Notes: generated from the sequence alone by a model not told the origin. Counted from the first letter of the stretch, positions 1 to 6,110 are shown. The stretch: DNA of 8,976 nucleotides from Thermodesulfovibrionales bacterium (GCA_022013235.1 JAKLQR010000291.1:1-8976), one strand, 5' to 3'. Numbers and translations: made by a program.

Positions 1-559
1 CGAGGGTCTGCCGTATCGTATTAAACCGTGCAAGCTGCTCCCCTGCAAAAGACCTGTCTGCAAGATCGGCTTCCGAGAAATGGCTGAGCAACGCTTCAAT
101 CTGCAGGCCGGGAAGTTCCGATATCGCGATCAGGTCGTCCACGGCATGAACGCTGCTCAACCCCAGACGGCCCATGCCGGTATCAATCTTGACATGTATT
201 TTCATGAGAACATCTTTTTTCTTTGCTTCTTTTGAAAGTTCGCGCGCACTGGCGGATGAATGAACAACTGGTATAAGACTGAAATGAATGTATTCGTCGA
301 GATGAGGTCTGTCGAAAAGCAGGAGTATCGGGGCCTGAATGCCTGCTTCTCTCAATTGGACGGCTTCGCCGAGATATGCGACCGCGAGGTAGTCAGCCCC
401 TTCCTTCAGAAGCCTTGCAGAAACTTCAACTGCTCCATGACCGTACGCATCGGCTTTGACGACTGCGATGACCGGTCTGTCTTTCACTATCTTTTTGACG
501 GTATGAAAATTATGTGCTATCGCAGAAAGGCTGATCTCCGCAATAGCTCCTCTATTCAC
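1..559 (-). CDS. alr: Alanine racemase, N-terminal part (cut by window edge)
   Basis: PLP-dependent enzyme interconverting L- and D-alanine in the cytoplasm, supplying D-Ala for peptidoglycan. About 186 N-terminal residues are visible of a family length near 370; the C-terminal half lies beyond base 1. The opening AEISLSAIAHNF is the usual family N-terminus. The PLP lysine lies in AVVKADAYGHG (Lys35), and KIDTGMGRLG (Arg131) matches the conserved active-site loop of the TIM barrel. The only usable start is GTG at 559-557: an in-frame TAG lies four codons upstream and no ATG is nearby. It overlaps the end of tatA by 8 bp, so translation is probably coupled; no strong Shine-Dalgarno is seen. 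Last visible gene of a mobA-tatA-alr minus-strand operon. Function is secure from motifs; whether it is the biosynthetic or a catabolic racemase cannot be told. Confidence 0.93.
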   Translation of the reverse strand, partial: MNRGAIAEISLSAIAHNFHTVKKIVKDRPVIAVVKADAYGHGAVEVSARLLKEGADYLAVAYLGEAVQLREAGIQAPILLLFDRPHLDEYIHFSLIPVVHSSASARELSKEAKKKDVLMKIHVKIDTGMGRLGLSSVHAVDDLIAISELPGLQIEALLSHFSEADLADRSFAGEQLARFNTIRQTL

Positions 560-761
560 CTTCTTTGTCTACTTCTTTTTTCTTTTCCTTTGTCTCTTTC
601 TCAGGTGTCACGTCGATCTCTCCTTCTTCACGCACCCCTTTCTTGAAATTCGAAATCGCCTTTCCTATTCCGCTTCCGATCTGCGGGAGCCGTGTCGCCC
701 CGAAAAGGACAACGACTATTATCATTATGATAAAAAGTTCCTGCGTTCCTAACCCAAACAT
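552..761 (-). CDS. tatA: Sec-independent twin-arginine translocase subunit TatA/E
   Basis: Small inner-membrane protein of 69 residues that oligomerises to form the pore of the Tat pathway, which exports folded, often cofactor-bearing proteins. The layout is diagnostic: a short N-terminus (MFGLGTQEL), one transmembrane helix (about residues 8-21, ending LFGATRLP), the hinge, an amphipathic helix with IGSGIGKAISNFKKG, then a highly charged Lys/Glu tail. ATG start at 761-759 with a G-rich Shine-Dalgarno (AAGGGGG) just upstream, inside the 3' end of mobA; the two genes overlap by 13 bp. No tatC or tatB lies in the window, so the rest of the translocase is elsewhere. Pairing with mobA makes sense because many molybdoenzymes leave the cytoplasm by Tat after cofactor insertion. 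TatA cannot be firmly separated from TatE by sequence alone. Confidence 0.95.
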   Translation of the reverse strand: MFGLGTQELFIIMIIVVVLFGATRLPQIGSGIGKAISNFKKGVREEGEIDVTPEKETKEKKKEVDKEGE

Positions 762-1336
762 ACTCTACCCCCTTCTCTGGTTAAATCTTCCATTGTATTT
801 ATATTCACAAATGACCTTCCTTCAGGGTCTATTGCCATTACTTCTTCCTGTCCGACATATCTTACCTGTATGTCCTGAAGAAATTCCCTTACACTCCTCC
901 TTCCATTTGTAATATATTCTTCTATAATTCTAACAATTTTTTTCGTATAAATGCCAAACAGCGGCTGGGACCTTCCCTCATACAGGGGGATAAAGGCATC
1001 CCCTTTTCCGTCCCATTTGCCGGTCATATACTGTACAAGTATAACATTTATAAAAGGCATATCACATGCGGTTACGAACACTTCCGACACATTCGGCACG
1101 GCCAGCGCCGAGAATATGCCGCCCAAAGGTCCTTTGCCCCTTATGACATCACCGACAAGATGTGCGTCAAGGGAGAAATAGAGTGCGGGGTCGTTCGTAA
1201 CGATAAAAGTCCTCCTGAAAATACTGTTGAGAAGCGCAACATTCGATGCAACAATCTGTTTTCCTTCGAACTCAAGAAATCCCTTGAGAAACGGCATCCT
1301 GGTATTTTCTCCGCCTGCCAAAATCACTGCATCCAT
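749..1336 (-). CDS. mobA: Molybdenum cofactor guanylyltransferase MobA
   Basis: Cytoplasmic nucleotidyltransferase that transfers GMP from GTP to molybdopterin, giving the MGD cofactor of DMSO-reductase-family enzymes (formate dehydrogenases, nitrate reductases and relatives). The 195-residue length is normal for MobA. The N-terminal signature LAGGENTRM (residues 6-14) with Lys18 matches the GTP-binding loop. TN at 47-48, GD at 62-63, PLGG at 70-73 and ACDMPF at 90-95 correspond to substrate and Mg-binding segments, and NINTMEDL near the C-terminus is the usual family end motif. ATG start at 1336-1334; no clear Shine-Dalgarno is visible, so the start rests on the N-terminal motif. First gene of the operon, running into tatA with a 13 bp overlap. 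A related nucleotidyltransferase such as MocA is less likely given the MobA pattern. Confidence 0.9.
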   Translation of the reverse strand: MDAVILAGGENTRMPFLKGFLEFEGKQIVASNVALLNSIFRRTFIVTNDPALYFSLDAHLVGDVIRGKGPLGGIFSALAVPNVSEVFVTACDMPFINVILVQYMTGKWDGKGDAFIPLYEGRSQPLFGIYTKKIVRIIEEYITNGRRSVREFLQDIQVRYVGQEEVMAIDPEGRSFVNINTMEDLTREGGRVCLG

Positions 1337-1463
1337 GATTATGATAGTTTATTCAAAAATAACTTTCATTTACAAGATAAAACAGCTTGTTAGTAAACGA
1401 TATTTTCTTGACAAACAGAGGCCGCTTGCATAAAGTAACTGAAATTTCCCGGGAGGTCCTGAT
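1337..1463. promoter_or_regulatory. Divergent intergenic region between mobA and the OsmC gene
   Basis: This 127 bp AT-rich spacer separates two divergent operons and must hold both promoters. The plus-strand promoter is clear and listed separately. On the minus strand the best candidate for mobA is TTGTAA with TAAACT 18 bp downstream (each 4 of 6 to the sigma70 consensus), or a TATCAT box so close to the ATG that the message would be nearly leaderless. No operator palindrome is obvious. The minus-strand promoter call is weak. Confidence 0.4.
1408..1436 (+). promoter_or_regulatory. Sigma70-type promoter for the OsmC-pgpA-thpR genes
   Basis: A perfect -35 hexamer TTGACA (1408-1413) is followed, after exactly 17 bp, by TAAAGT (1431-1436, 4 of 6 to TATAAT). 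Transcription would begin near 1443, giving a leader of about 20 nt that includes the Shine-Dalgarno GGGAGGT (1451-1457), six bases before the ATG at 1464. This is the best-formed promoter in the window. Confidence 0.65.
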
Positions 1464-1880
1464 ATGAACGTAAAGGTAACTTATGTGAAAGGACTGCAGT
1501 TTGTCGGAGATGCGGAATCCGGCCACGCAATGATTATGGATGGGGATAAATCCGTTGGGGGCGAAAATACCGGTCCGCGTCCCATGGAACTTCTCCTTAT
1601 CGCTGCAGGAGGGTGCTCCGGTATGGACGTTATTTCTATCCTGAACAAGAAAAGACAGGATGTGACCGGTCTCGAAATCAATGTTTCAGGGAAGAAGGCA
1701 GAAGAGTATCCAAAGAAATTCACTGAGATTACCGTTGAATTCATCGTGAAGGGGAGAAAGATCGAAGAGTCTGCGGTAAAACGTGCGGTCGAACTTTCTA
1801 TGACGAAATACTGCTCGGTGAAGGCCACACTTGAAGGAACCGCGAAGATCAACTACTCGTTTAAGATACTACAGGAGTAA
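1464..1880 (+). CDS. OsmC/Ohr-family peroxiredoxin-like protein
   Basis: Cytoplasmic protein of 138 residues in the OsmC superfamily, whose characterised members reduce organic hydroperoxides through a pair of cysteines. Both are present: Cys51 in AAGGCSGMDV, at the start of the long central helix, and Cys117 in TKYCSVKATL. The N-terminal strand region and the GPRPMELLL segment before the first Cys also match the family. The pattern is closer to the YhfA-like OsmC group than to Ohr or OsmC proper, so peroxidase activity and substrate are not assured. The ATG at 1464 has an ideal Shine-Dalgarno (GGGAGGT) and a strong upstream promoter. First gene of a plus-strand cluster, 14 bp before pgpA; no functional tie to pgpA is known to me, so the linkage may only reflect shared transcription. 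Confidence 0.88.
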   Translation: MNVKVTYVKGLQFVGDAESGHAMIMDGDKSVGGENTGPRPMELLLIAAGGCSGMDVISILNKKRQDVTGLEINVSGKKAEEYPKKFTEITVEFIVKGRKIEESAVKRAVELSMTKYCSVKATLEGTAKINYSFKILQE

Positions 1881-1894
1881 TCAAGGAACTTTTT

Positions 1895-2350
1895 TTGAAA
1901 AGGAACAGCCTCTTCAGGCATATTGCAACCCTCGGTCCGGTCGGCTACCTCCCCGTTGCTCCGGGAACATGGGGTTCCCTTGCAGCATTGGCAGTGTATA
2001 TCGCAGTGAAACCATCGATATTTCTTCATGTCCTTGCGGTTCTTCTTATAATACCTGTTGGCATTGCAGCATCGTCCTCCGCCGAAAAAGCATTGAACCA
2101 GAAAGACAGCAGGCATATCGTCATAGACGAAGCATGCGGATTTTTTGTTGCTGTGCTCTTTCTCCCCTTCAGCATAGGGTATATCTTTGCGGCCTTTTTT
2201 TTATTCCGTGTTTTCGATATACTAAAACCGTTTCCTGTCAGAAAGGCCGAGACTGCGTTGAGCGGAGGACTTGGCGTGATGGCAGACGATATTGTCGCAG
2301 GTATTTATGCAAATCTCATTCTCCAGATATGGAAACTGATTTTCTTCTAA
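1895..2350 (+). CDS. pgpA: Phosphatidylglycerophosphatase A
   Basis: Inner-membrane lipid phosphatase that removes phosphate from phosphatidylglycerol phosphate, the last step to phosphatidylglycerol. At 151 residues it has the normal family size. Seen in order: GYLPVAPGTWGSL (about 17-29), hydrophobic helices around 30-58, the acidic motif VIDEACG (about 76-82), a hydrophobic stretch, FRVFDILKPFPVRKAE and the C-terminal GLGVMADDIVAG segment, whose aspartates are catalytic or metal-binding in the family. Translation starts at TTG (1895-1897), preceded by AAGGA at 1883-1887; no ATG gives the conserved N-terminus. The TTG sits at the end of a seven-T run. It lies 14 bp after the OsmC gene and 9 bp before thpR. 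A longer out-of-phase reading frame over the same DNA (1831-2397) has no family features. Confidence 0.93.
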   Translation: MKRNSLFRHIATLGPVGYLPVAPGTWGSLAALAVYIAVKPSIFLHVLAVLLIIPVGIAASSSAEKALNQKDSRHIVIDEACGFFVAVLFLPFSIGYIFAAFFLFRVFDILKPFPVRKAETALSGGLGVMADDIVAGIYANLILQIWKLIFF

Positions 2351-2359
2351 GGGTTCCGT

Positions 2360-2950
2360 ATGAACGTGAAATCTTTGAGGTGCTTCATAGCAATTAACAT
2401 CCCTGATTCTGTCAAGTCCGAGATCGGAGGGGTCATTGACGCCATGAAGAAGTGCGGCGGGGACATTAAGTGGGTTACTGCTTCAAACATTCATATCACG
2501 CTCAAATTCCTCGGGAATACCCCTGAGACGGCGCTTCCCGAAATTCAGGACTCCCTCAGGAGCGCAGTATCGCCATACATGCCTTTTTATATTAAAATAT
2601 ATGGAACAGGGGTCTTTCCCAACCGCAAATATCCCAGGGTCATCTGGGCGGGGATAGAAGATTCACAAACTATGAAAAGCCTGAAGAAGGATATTGAGAA
2701 TGCTATGACGGCGCATGGATATCAGAAAGAAGACCGGGATTTCACCCCTCATCTCACCCTTGGCAGGGTTCGCTCTCAGAAAGGGGTCATCGCAACTCTC
2801 CTGGAACTCGATACATTCAAATCAAAAGATTTCGGAGGAGCAAACGTCGATATGGTGAAACTCATGAAGAGCGAACTGAAACCACAGGGGCCTGAATACA
2901 GTTGTATCTCCGGAATACCCTTGGCGCCAGGAACAGTTCATGAAAAATAA
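2360..2950 (+). CDS. thpR: RNA 2',3'-cyclic phosphodiesterase (LigT/ThpR)
   Basis: Member of the 2H phosphoesterase superfamily, hydrolysing 2',3'-cyclic phosphate RNA ends to 2'-phosphates; older annotations call it 2'-5' RNA ligase. Both catalytic HxTx motifs are present: His45-Ile-Thr47-Leu in NIHITLKFLG and His131-Leu-Thr133-Leu in FTPHLTLGRVR. The start RCFIAINIP is typical, and the 196-residue length is normal. The ATG at 2360 has only a weak purine-rich element (AAGGG) before it and begins 9 bp after pgpA, so it is probably read from the pgpA message. In many bacteria this gene sits next to cinA and recA; here recA follows 87 bp later but cinA is absent. The biological substrate is unsettled across the family. 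Confidence 0.93.
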   Translation: MNVKSLRCFIAINIPDSVKSEIGGVIDAMKKCGGDIKWVTASNIHITLKFLGNTPETALPEIQDSLRSAVSPYMPFYIKIYGTGVFPNRKYPRVIWAGIEDSQTMKSLKKDIENAMTAHGYQKEDRDFTPHLTLGRVRSQKGVIATLLELDTFKSKDFGGANVDMVKLMKSELKPQGPEYSCISGIPLAPGTVHEK

Positions 2951-2967
2951 TATGAAATCAGCGATTT

Positions 2968-2998
2968 TTGACACTATCTTTCTGCAAGGGAAAATAGT
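2968..2998 (+). promoter_or_regulatory. Candidate promoter for recA
   Basis: In the 87 bp gap between thpR and recA there is a perfect -35 hexamer TTGACA (2968-2973). The best -10 is AATAGT (2993-2998, 4 of 6) with a long 19 bp spacer; at 17 bp the hexamer matches poorly. I saw no LexA site of either the CTGT-N8-ACAG or the GAAC-N4-GTTC type, so SOS control of recA is not visible here. Confidence 0.4.
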
Positions 2999-3028
2999 GA
3001 AACCCGTTGTGAAATGAAATTTGAGATT

Positions 3029-3034
3029 GGAGGA
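3029..3034 (+). promoter_or_regulatory. Shine-Dalgarno deciding the recA start
   Basis: GGAGGA lies 3 bases before the ATG at 3038 and there is no such element before the in-frame ATG at 3014. The 3038 start also gives the usual RecA N-terminus, so the upstream ATG is not taken as the start. Confidence 0.75.
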
Positions 3035-3037
3035 AGA

Positions 3038-4036
3038 ATGACGAACAAGGACAAAATCAAGGCCCTCGAAGTTGCCATTACACAGATAGAAAAGAATTTC
3101 GGCAAGGGAGCGATTATGCGTCTCGGCTCTGAAGGGATCCAGGAAGGGATCCCGGCAATCCCTACCGGTTCATTATCACTGGATATCGCGACAGGGATCG
3201 CCGGGTTTCCGAGAGGAAGGGTTGTCGAAATATTCGGTCCTGAATCATCCGGCAAGACTACCCTTGCATTAAATGCATTGGCGCAGGCGCAAAAAGCCGG
3301 GGGAACGTCTGCGTTCATTGATGCCGAGCATGCACTTGATGTCACTTATGCACAGAAACTCGGAGTGAATATAGAAGAACTCCTCGTCTCCCAGCCGGAT
3401 ACCGGAGAGCAGGCCCTTGAAGTTGCAGAAGTCCTTGTACGGAGCGGTGCGGTAGATATTATCGTCATTGACTCTGTTGCCGCACTAGTCCCGAAAGCTG
3501 AAATAGAGGGTGACATGGGGGATTCGCTTCCGGGTCTCCAGGCAAGGCTTATGAGTCAGGCATTACGGAAACTCACTGCTGCGATCTCGAAATCTCATAC
3601 AACCGTTATCTTCATCAATCAGATACGGATGAAGATCGGCGTCATGTTCGGAAGTCCGGAAACAACCACTGGCGGTAATGCACTGAAGTTCTATTCTTCC
3701 ATGAGGCTCGATATCAGGAGGATAGAAAATATCAAGGATAACCAGGAGACCATCGGCGGCCGGGTCAGGGTAAAAGTAGTGAAGAACAAGGTAGCGCCTC
3801 CTTTCAGGCAGGCAGAGTTTGATATTTATTTCAACGAAGGCATTTCCCGAGTCGGCGAACTGGTGGATCTTGGCGTTGACAAAGGGATCATAGAAAAGGC
3901 AGGGTCCTGGTACAGTTATGGGGGGAACAGGATCGGTCAGGGCCGCGAAAACTCAAAGGAGTTCCTGAAACAGAACAAGGATATGGCGAAGGAAATAGAA
4001 GATAAAATTATCGAGGCGTTTAATTTAAGGAGGTAA
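3038..4036 (+). CDS. recA: Recombinase RecA
   Basis: DNA-dependent ATPase that forms filaments on single-stranded DNA, catalyses strand exchange in homologous recombination and, where LexA exists, triggers its self-cleavage. The protein is 332 residues from the chosen start. Seen: N-terminal ALEVAITQIEKNFGKGAIM, Walker A GPESSGKTT (67-75), catalytic Glu97 in DAEHA, Walker B IIVIDSVAALV with Asp145, the L1 loop around EGDMGDSLPGLQARLMSQ, and NQIRMKIGVMFGSPETTTGG entering L2. The C-terminus stops at EAFNLRR and lacks the long acidic tail of E. coli RecA. The last two Arg codons (AGG AGG) form the Shine-Dalgarno of the following pilT-type gene, so the two reading frames are closely coupled. No intein and no missing catalytic residue. 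Confidence 0.98.
   Translation: MTNKDKIKALEVAITQIEKNFGKGAIMRLGSEGIQEGIPAIPTGSLSLDIATGIAGFPRGRVVEIFGPESSGKTTLALNALAQAQKAGGTSAFIDAEHALDVTYAQKLGVNIEELLVSQPDTGEQALEVAEVLVRSGAVDIIVIDSVAALVPKAEIEGDMGDSLPGLQARLMSQALRKLTAAISKSHTTVIFINQIRMKIGVMFGSPETTTGGNALKFYSSMRLDIRRIENIKDNQETIGGRVRVKVVKNKVAPPFRQAEFDIYFNEGISRVGELVDLGVDKGIIEKAGSWYSYGGNRIGQGRENSKEFLKQNKDMAKEIEDKIIEAFNLRR
4027..4034 (+). promoter_or_regulatory. Shine-Dalgarno of the pilT-type gene embedded in the recA 3' end
   Basis: AAGGAGGT, a full match to the anti-Shine-Dalgarno, overlaps the last recA codons and the first base of its TAA stop, 4 bases before the ATG at 4039. This supports translation of the ATPase from the recA message. Confidence 0.8.
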
Positions 4037-4038
4037 GC

Positions 4039-5202
4039 ATGGATATCAACGATCTTTTGAAACAGGCACATGCACTGGAAGCTTCGGATCTCCACATAAA
4101 AGTCGGTTCGCCGCCTATCCTCAGAATTCATGGTGATTTGGCCCCCCTTACCACACAAAAAAGGATCAGCCATGAAGATGCGACAAAAATAGCGCTTGCG
4201 GTCATGACCCCCGGACAGACGGAAGTTTTCAAAAAGAAAAACGACATCGACCTCGCGTACAGCATCCCCGGCCTGGGAAGGTTCAGGTGCAATATCTTCA
4301 TGCAGAGGGGCACGGTAGGTCTCGTCTTCAGGCTTATTCCCATGAGGATCCCTTCGGTTGAAGAACTGAACCTCCCTGAAGTGATCAAGAAGATTGCTTC
4401 GGAACCAAGGGGGCTGGTTTTGGTTACGGGAACAACCGGTAGCGGTAAATCCACGACGCTTGCCTCCATGATCGATGTGATAAACTCCCAGAGAACCGAA
4501 CATATCATGACGATCGAAGACCCCATCGAGTATCTCCACCGCGACAAGAAAAGCATCGTCAACCAAAGGGAGATCGGAAGCGACACGGAATCCTTCAGCA
4601 AGGCGCTGAGACAGGCGCTGAGACAGGACCCGGACGTCATTCTCGTCGGCGAAATGCGTGATTTTGAAACGATACAGACATCGCTTGTTGCGGCAGAAAC
4701 AGGCCATCTTGTGCTGAGCACTCTCCATACTATAGACGCTATGGAGACTGTGAACAGGATCATCGCGGTATTCCCGCCCTATCAGCATAAACAGGTGCGC
4801 ATGCAGCTCTCCTCAGTATTAAAGGCAATTATATCGATGAGACTTATGCCAAGAGCCGATGGGAAAGGAAGAGTGCCCGCAGTCGAGGTGCTTATCGCTA
4901 CGGCAACCATAAAGGACTGTATCCTTGATCCCGACAAGACGAAATCCATACAGGATGTGATTGAGCAGGGAGCAATCCATTACAGCATGCAGACCTTTGA
5001 CCAGTCGCTGTTCGGTCTGTACAAGTCAGGCCTTATCACCTACGAAGAGGCGTTGAGAAGGGCGTCCAATCCTGATGATTTCGTATTGAGAGTAAAAGGC
5101 ATACAGTCAACGAGTGAACTTTCAATTGAAGAACAGCTTTCTATCCATCCGGAGAAAGCAGACAAGAAGGATGAGATGAAAATTGACAGGTTCGCCAAAT
5201 AA
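4039..5202 (+). CDS. pilT: PilT-family type IV pilus retraction ATPase
   Basis: Hexameric cytoplasmic secretion-type ATPase of the PilT/PilU group, which powers pilus retraction at the inner membrane in twitching, DNA uptake or surface sensing. The 387 residues hold: N-terminal PAS-like domain opening with ASDLHIKVGSPP (15-26), Walker A GTTGSGKST (131-139), Asp box IMTIEDPIEYLH (156-167), Walker B VILVGEM (200-206) and His box GHLVLSTLHT (222-231). The C-terminal MQTFDQSL...EEALRRASNPDD is typical. The AIRNLIRE motif of canonical PilT is changed to TIKDCILD, so this may be a PilT paralogue or PilU-like protein rather than the main retraction motor. No other pilus gene is in the window. It starts 2 bp after recA and overlaps recX by 20 bp. 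Family is certain, subtype is not. Confidence 0.92.
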   Translation: MDINDLLKQAHALEASDLHIKVGSPPILRIHGDLAPLTTQKRISHEDATKIALAVMTPGQTEVFKKKNDIDLAYSIPGLGRFRCNIFMQRGTVGLVFRLIPMRIPSVEELNLPEVIKKIASEPRGLVLVTGTTGSGKSTTLASMIDVINSQRTEHIMTIEDPIEYLHRDKKSIVNQREIGSDTESFSKALRQALRQDPDVILVGEMRDFETIQTSLVAAETGHLVLSTLHTIDAMETVNRIIAVFPPYQHKQVRMQLSSVLKAIISMRLMPRADGKGRVPAVEVLIATATIKDCILDPDKTKSIQDVIEQGAIHYSMQTFDQSLFGLYKSGLITYEEALRRASNPDDFVLRVKGIQSTSELSIEEQLSIHPEKADKKDEMKIDRFAK

Positions 5203-5683
5203 AGACGGAAAACCGTCACATCTTCCTTCAGCGAGACAATACGCTATCAAGCTCCTCAGCTACAGAGGGAGGAGTGAGAAAGAAATGTGTGAGAGGCTCC
5301 GAAAGAAGGGATTTTCTGCAGACGTCGTGACGCAGACAGTAGACTCTCTCAGAAAATCCGGTTTTCTTGATGATACCGCATTGGCTGAAAACCTGAAGAG
5401 AGAGGCTTTTTCCAGAAAGATGCTGAGCCGGCGCGGGGCGAAACAATACATGCTTAGCAGGGGCATCCCGCTCCCCGTGATCGAGACAGCCATTGTCGGT
5501 GACGAAAAAACCGATATTGAGAATGCGAAACGAATAGTGGAAAAAAAAATGAAAACGCTGAAAAATTACGGGCCGGAAATAATCAGGCGAAGGTTGTATA
5601 ATGTTCTTTCACGGAGAGGTTATGCTTCTGAGACAATACGGACAGTTTTAAAGGACAACTTTTCTTACAAGGAGGACATATGA
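5183..5683 (+). CDS. recX: Regulatory protein RecX
   Basis: Small helical cytoplasmic protein (166 residues) that binds RecA filaments and modulates, usually inhibits, recombinase activity. The first RecX repeat is clear: AIKLLSYRGRSEKEMCERLRK..GF followed by VDSLRKSGFLDD, then a second three-helix repeat (SRRGAKQYMLSRGIP) and a third near YGPEIIRRRLYNVLSRRGYASETI. Basic overall, as expected. The start taken is TTG (5183-5185), 20 bp inside the end of the pilT-type gene, with a purine-rich AAGGATGAG upstream; no ATG precedes the conserved region in frame, so the start is reasonable but unproven. The stop overlaps the next gene's ATG (ATGA). Separated from recA by the ATPase gene, yet apparently still on the same message, which would keep RecX levels tied to RecA. 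Confidence 0.92.
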   Translation: MTGSPNKDGKPSHLPSARQYAIKLLSYRGRSEKEMCERLRKKGFSADVVTQTVDSLRKSGFLDDTALAENLKREAFSRKMLSRRGAKQYMLSRGIPLPVIETAIVGDEKTDIENAKRIVEKKMKTLKNYGPEIIRRRLYNVLSRRGYASETIRTVLKDNFSYKEDI

Positions 5684-6003
5684 TGAAAAAGGCATTGCTG
5701 CTGGTCATATCGGTATCACTTTTTTTATTTCTCGGATGCGCGAAGTCTATCCGATATACCGAAGACGAGATAAAGACATTCCCCGATGAAATCAAGGAAC
5801 ATGTAAGGAAAGGGCAGATCTCGCTCGGAATGTCGCAGGAACAGGTGCGATATGCATGGGGCGCTCCCGATTCAATAAAATTCCTCGAAGCGTTCGAGAA
5901 TAAAAGCCGTGAAGAGTGGGCATATTCCTTCAAGGAAACGCTCAATGTCGTTACCTACAAGGTCCTTTTCTTCTATAACGGAAAACTGGTCTATATAAAA
6001 TAG
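5680..6003 (+). CDS. Small predicted lipoprotein, BamE/SmpA-like
   Basis: 107-residue secreted protein. Residues 1-20 form a lipoprotein signal: Lys3-Lys4, a hydrophobic core, and LFLGC with Cys20 as lipidation site (the Phe at -3 is a slightly unusual lipobox). The mature part contains LGMSQEQVRYAWGAPDSI, which resembles the BamE/SmpA-OmlA fold motif (a 'GMt..qV...wG.P' turn), followed by a predicted strand-rich end (REEWAYSF, VTYKVLFFYNGKLVYI). BamE is part of the outer-membrane beta-barrel assembly machine, but this protein is short and divergent, so only the fold resemblance is claimed. The start may be the ATG at 5680 (ATGA overlap with recX) or the one at 5683, which is better spaced from GGAGG at 5671-5675; the products differ by one Met. 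Last gene of the recA cluster. Confidence 0.75.
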   Translation: MMKKALLLVISVSLFLFLGCAKSIRYTEDEIKTFPDEIKEHVRKGQISLGMSQEQVRYAWGAPDSIKFLEAFENKSREEWAYSFKETLNVVTYKVLFFYNGKLVYIK

Positions 6004-6011
6004 CTGTAAGA

Positions 6012-6064
6012 TCAGATGAAATCTCTCTGAGGTCATCTGAACCCCGTGCTCTTTTCTGTACGGG
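6012..6064 (+). promoter_or_regulatory. Two inverted repeats between the lipoprotein gene and alaS
   Basis: A perfect 8 bp inverted repeat, TCAGATGA (6012-6019) and TCATCTGA (6033-6040) with a 13-base loop, is followed at once by a 7 bp stem, CCCGTGC (6043-6049) with GTACGGG (6058-6064), one G-U pair and an 8-base loop. Neither is followed by a T-run, so an intrinsic terminator is not well supported. They could be mRNA 3'-end stabilisers for the recA cluster, a factor-dependent stop, or a leader or operator for alaS. The 142 bp gap (6004-6145) holds no convincing gene. Confidence 0.45.
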
Positions 6065-6082
6065 CCTCTGCTCATTGTATGG

Positions 6083-6110
6083 TTGAGACGGCATGGCCTG
6101 AAAAAATACT
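6083..6110 (+). promoter_or_regulatory. Candidate promoter for alaS
   Basis: TTGAGA (6083-6088, 5 of 6 to the -35 consensus) and AATACT (6105-6110, 4 of 6 to the -10) are separated by 16 bp, just before alaS. Transcription from here would leave both upstream inverted repeats out of the alaS message, with a leader of about 30 nt. Confidence 0.4.

Noticed and set aside
260..646. Plus-strand open frame opposite alr and tatA
   Set aside because: Antisense to alr, whose PLP-lysine and TGMGRLG motifs are unambiguous.
1831..2397. Plus-strand open frame of 188 codons over pgpA
   Set aside because: pgpA in the other frame has all family motifs and a Shine-Dalgarno; this frame is Cys/Arg-rich noise.
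2952..3017. 21-codon open frame in the thpR-recA gap as a leader peptide
   Set aside because: No Shine-Dalgarno, no regulatory codon run, and its 5' part overlaps the candidate recA promoter.
3014..3037. Upstream ATG as the recA start
   Set aside because: No ribosome-binding site before it, and the added residues are the Shine-Dalgarno region of the 3038 start.
3136..3155. Repeated GGGATCC in recA, as an operator-like palindrome
   Set aside because: It falls in conserved coding sequence and is explained by the codons used.
4601..4627. 12 bp tandem direct repeat in the pilT-type gene
   Set aside because: It encodes ALRQALRQ, and an ALRxALR sequence is normal for this position in the PilT family.
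3937..4788. Long minus-strand open frame (283 codons) opposite recA and pilT
   Set aside because: It lies over two certain genes, its translation shows no family motif, and it is rich in residues expected from an antisense shadow.
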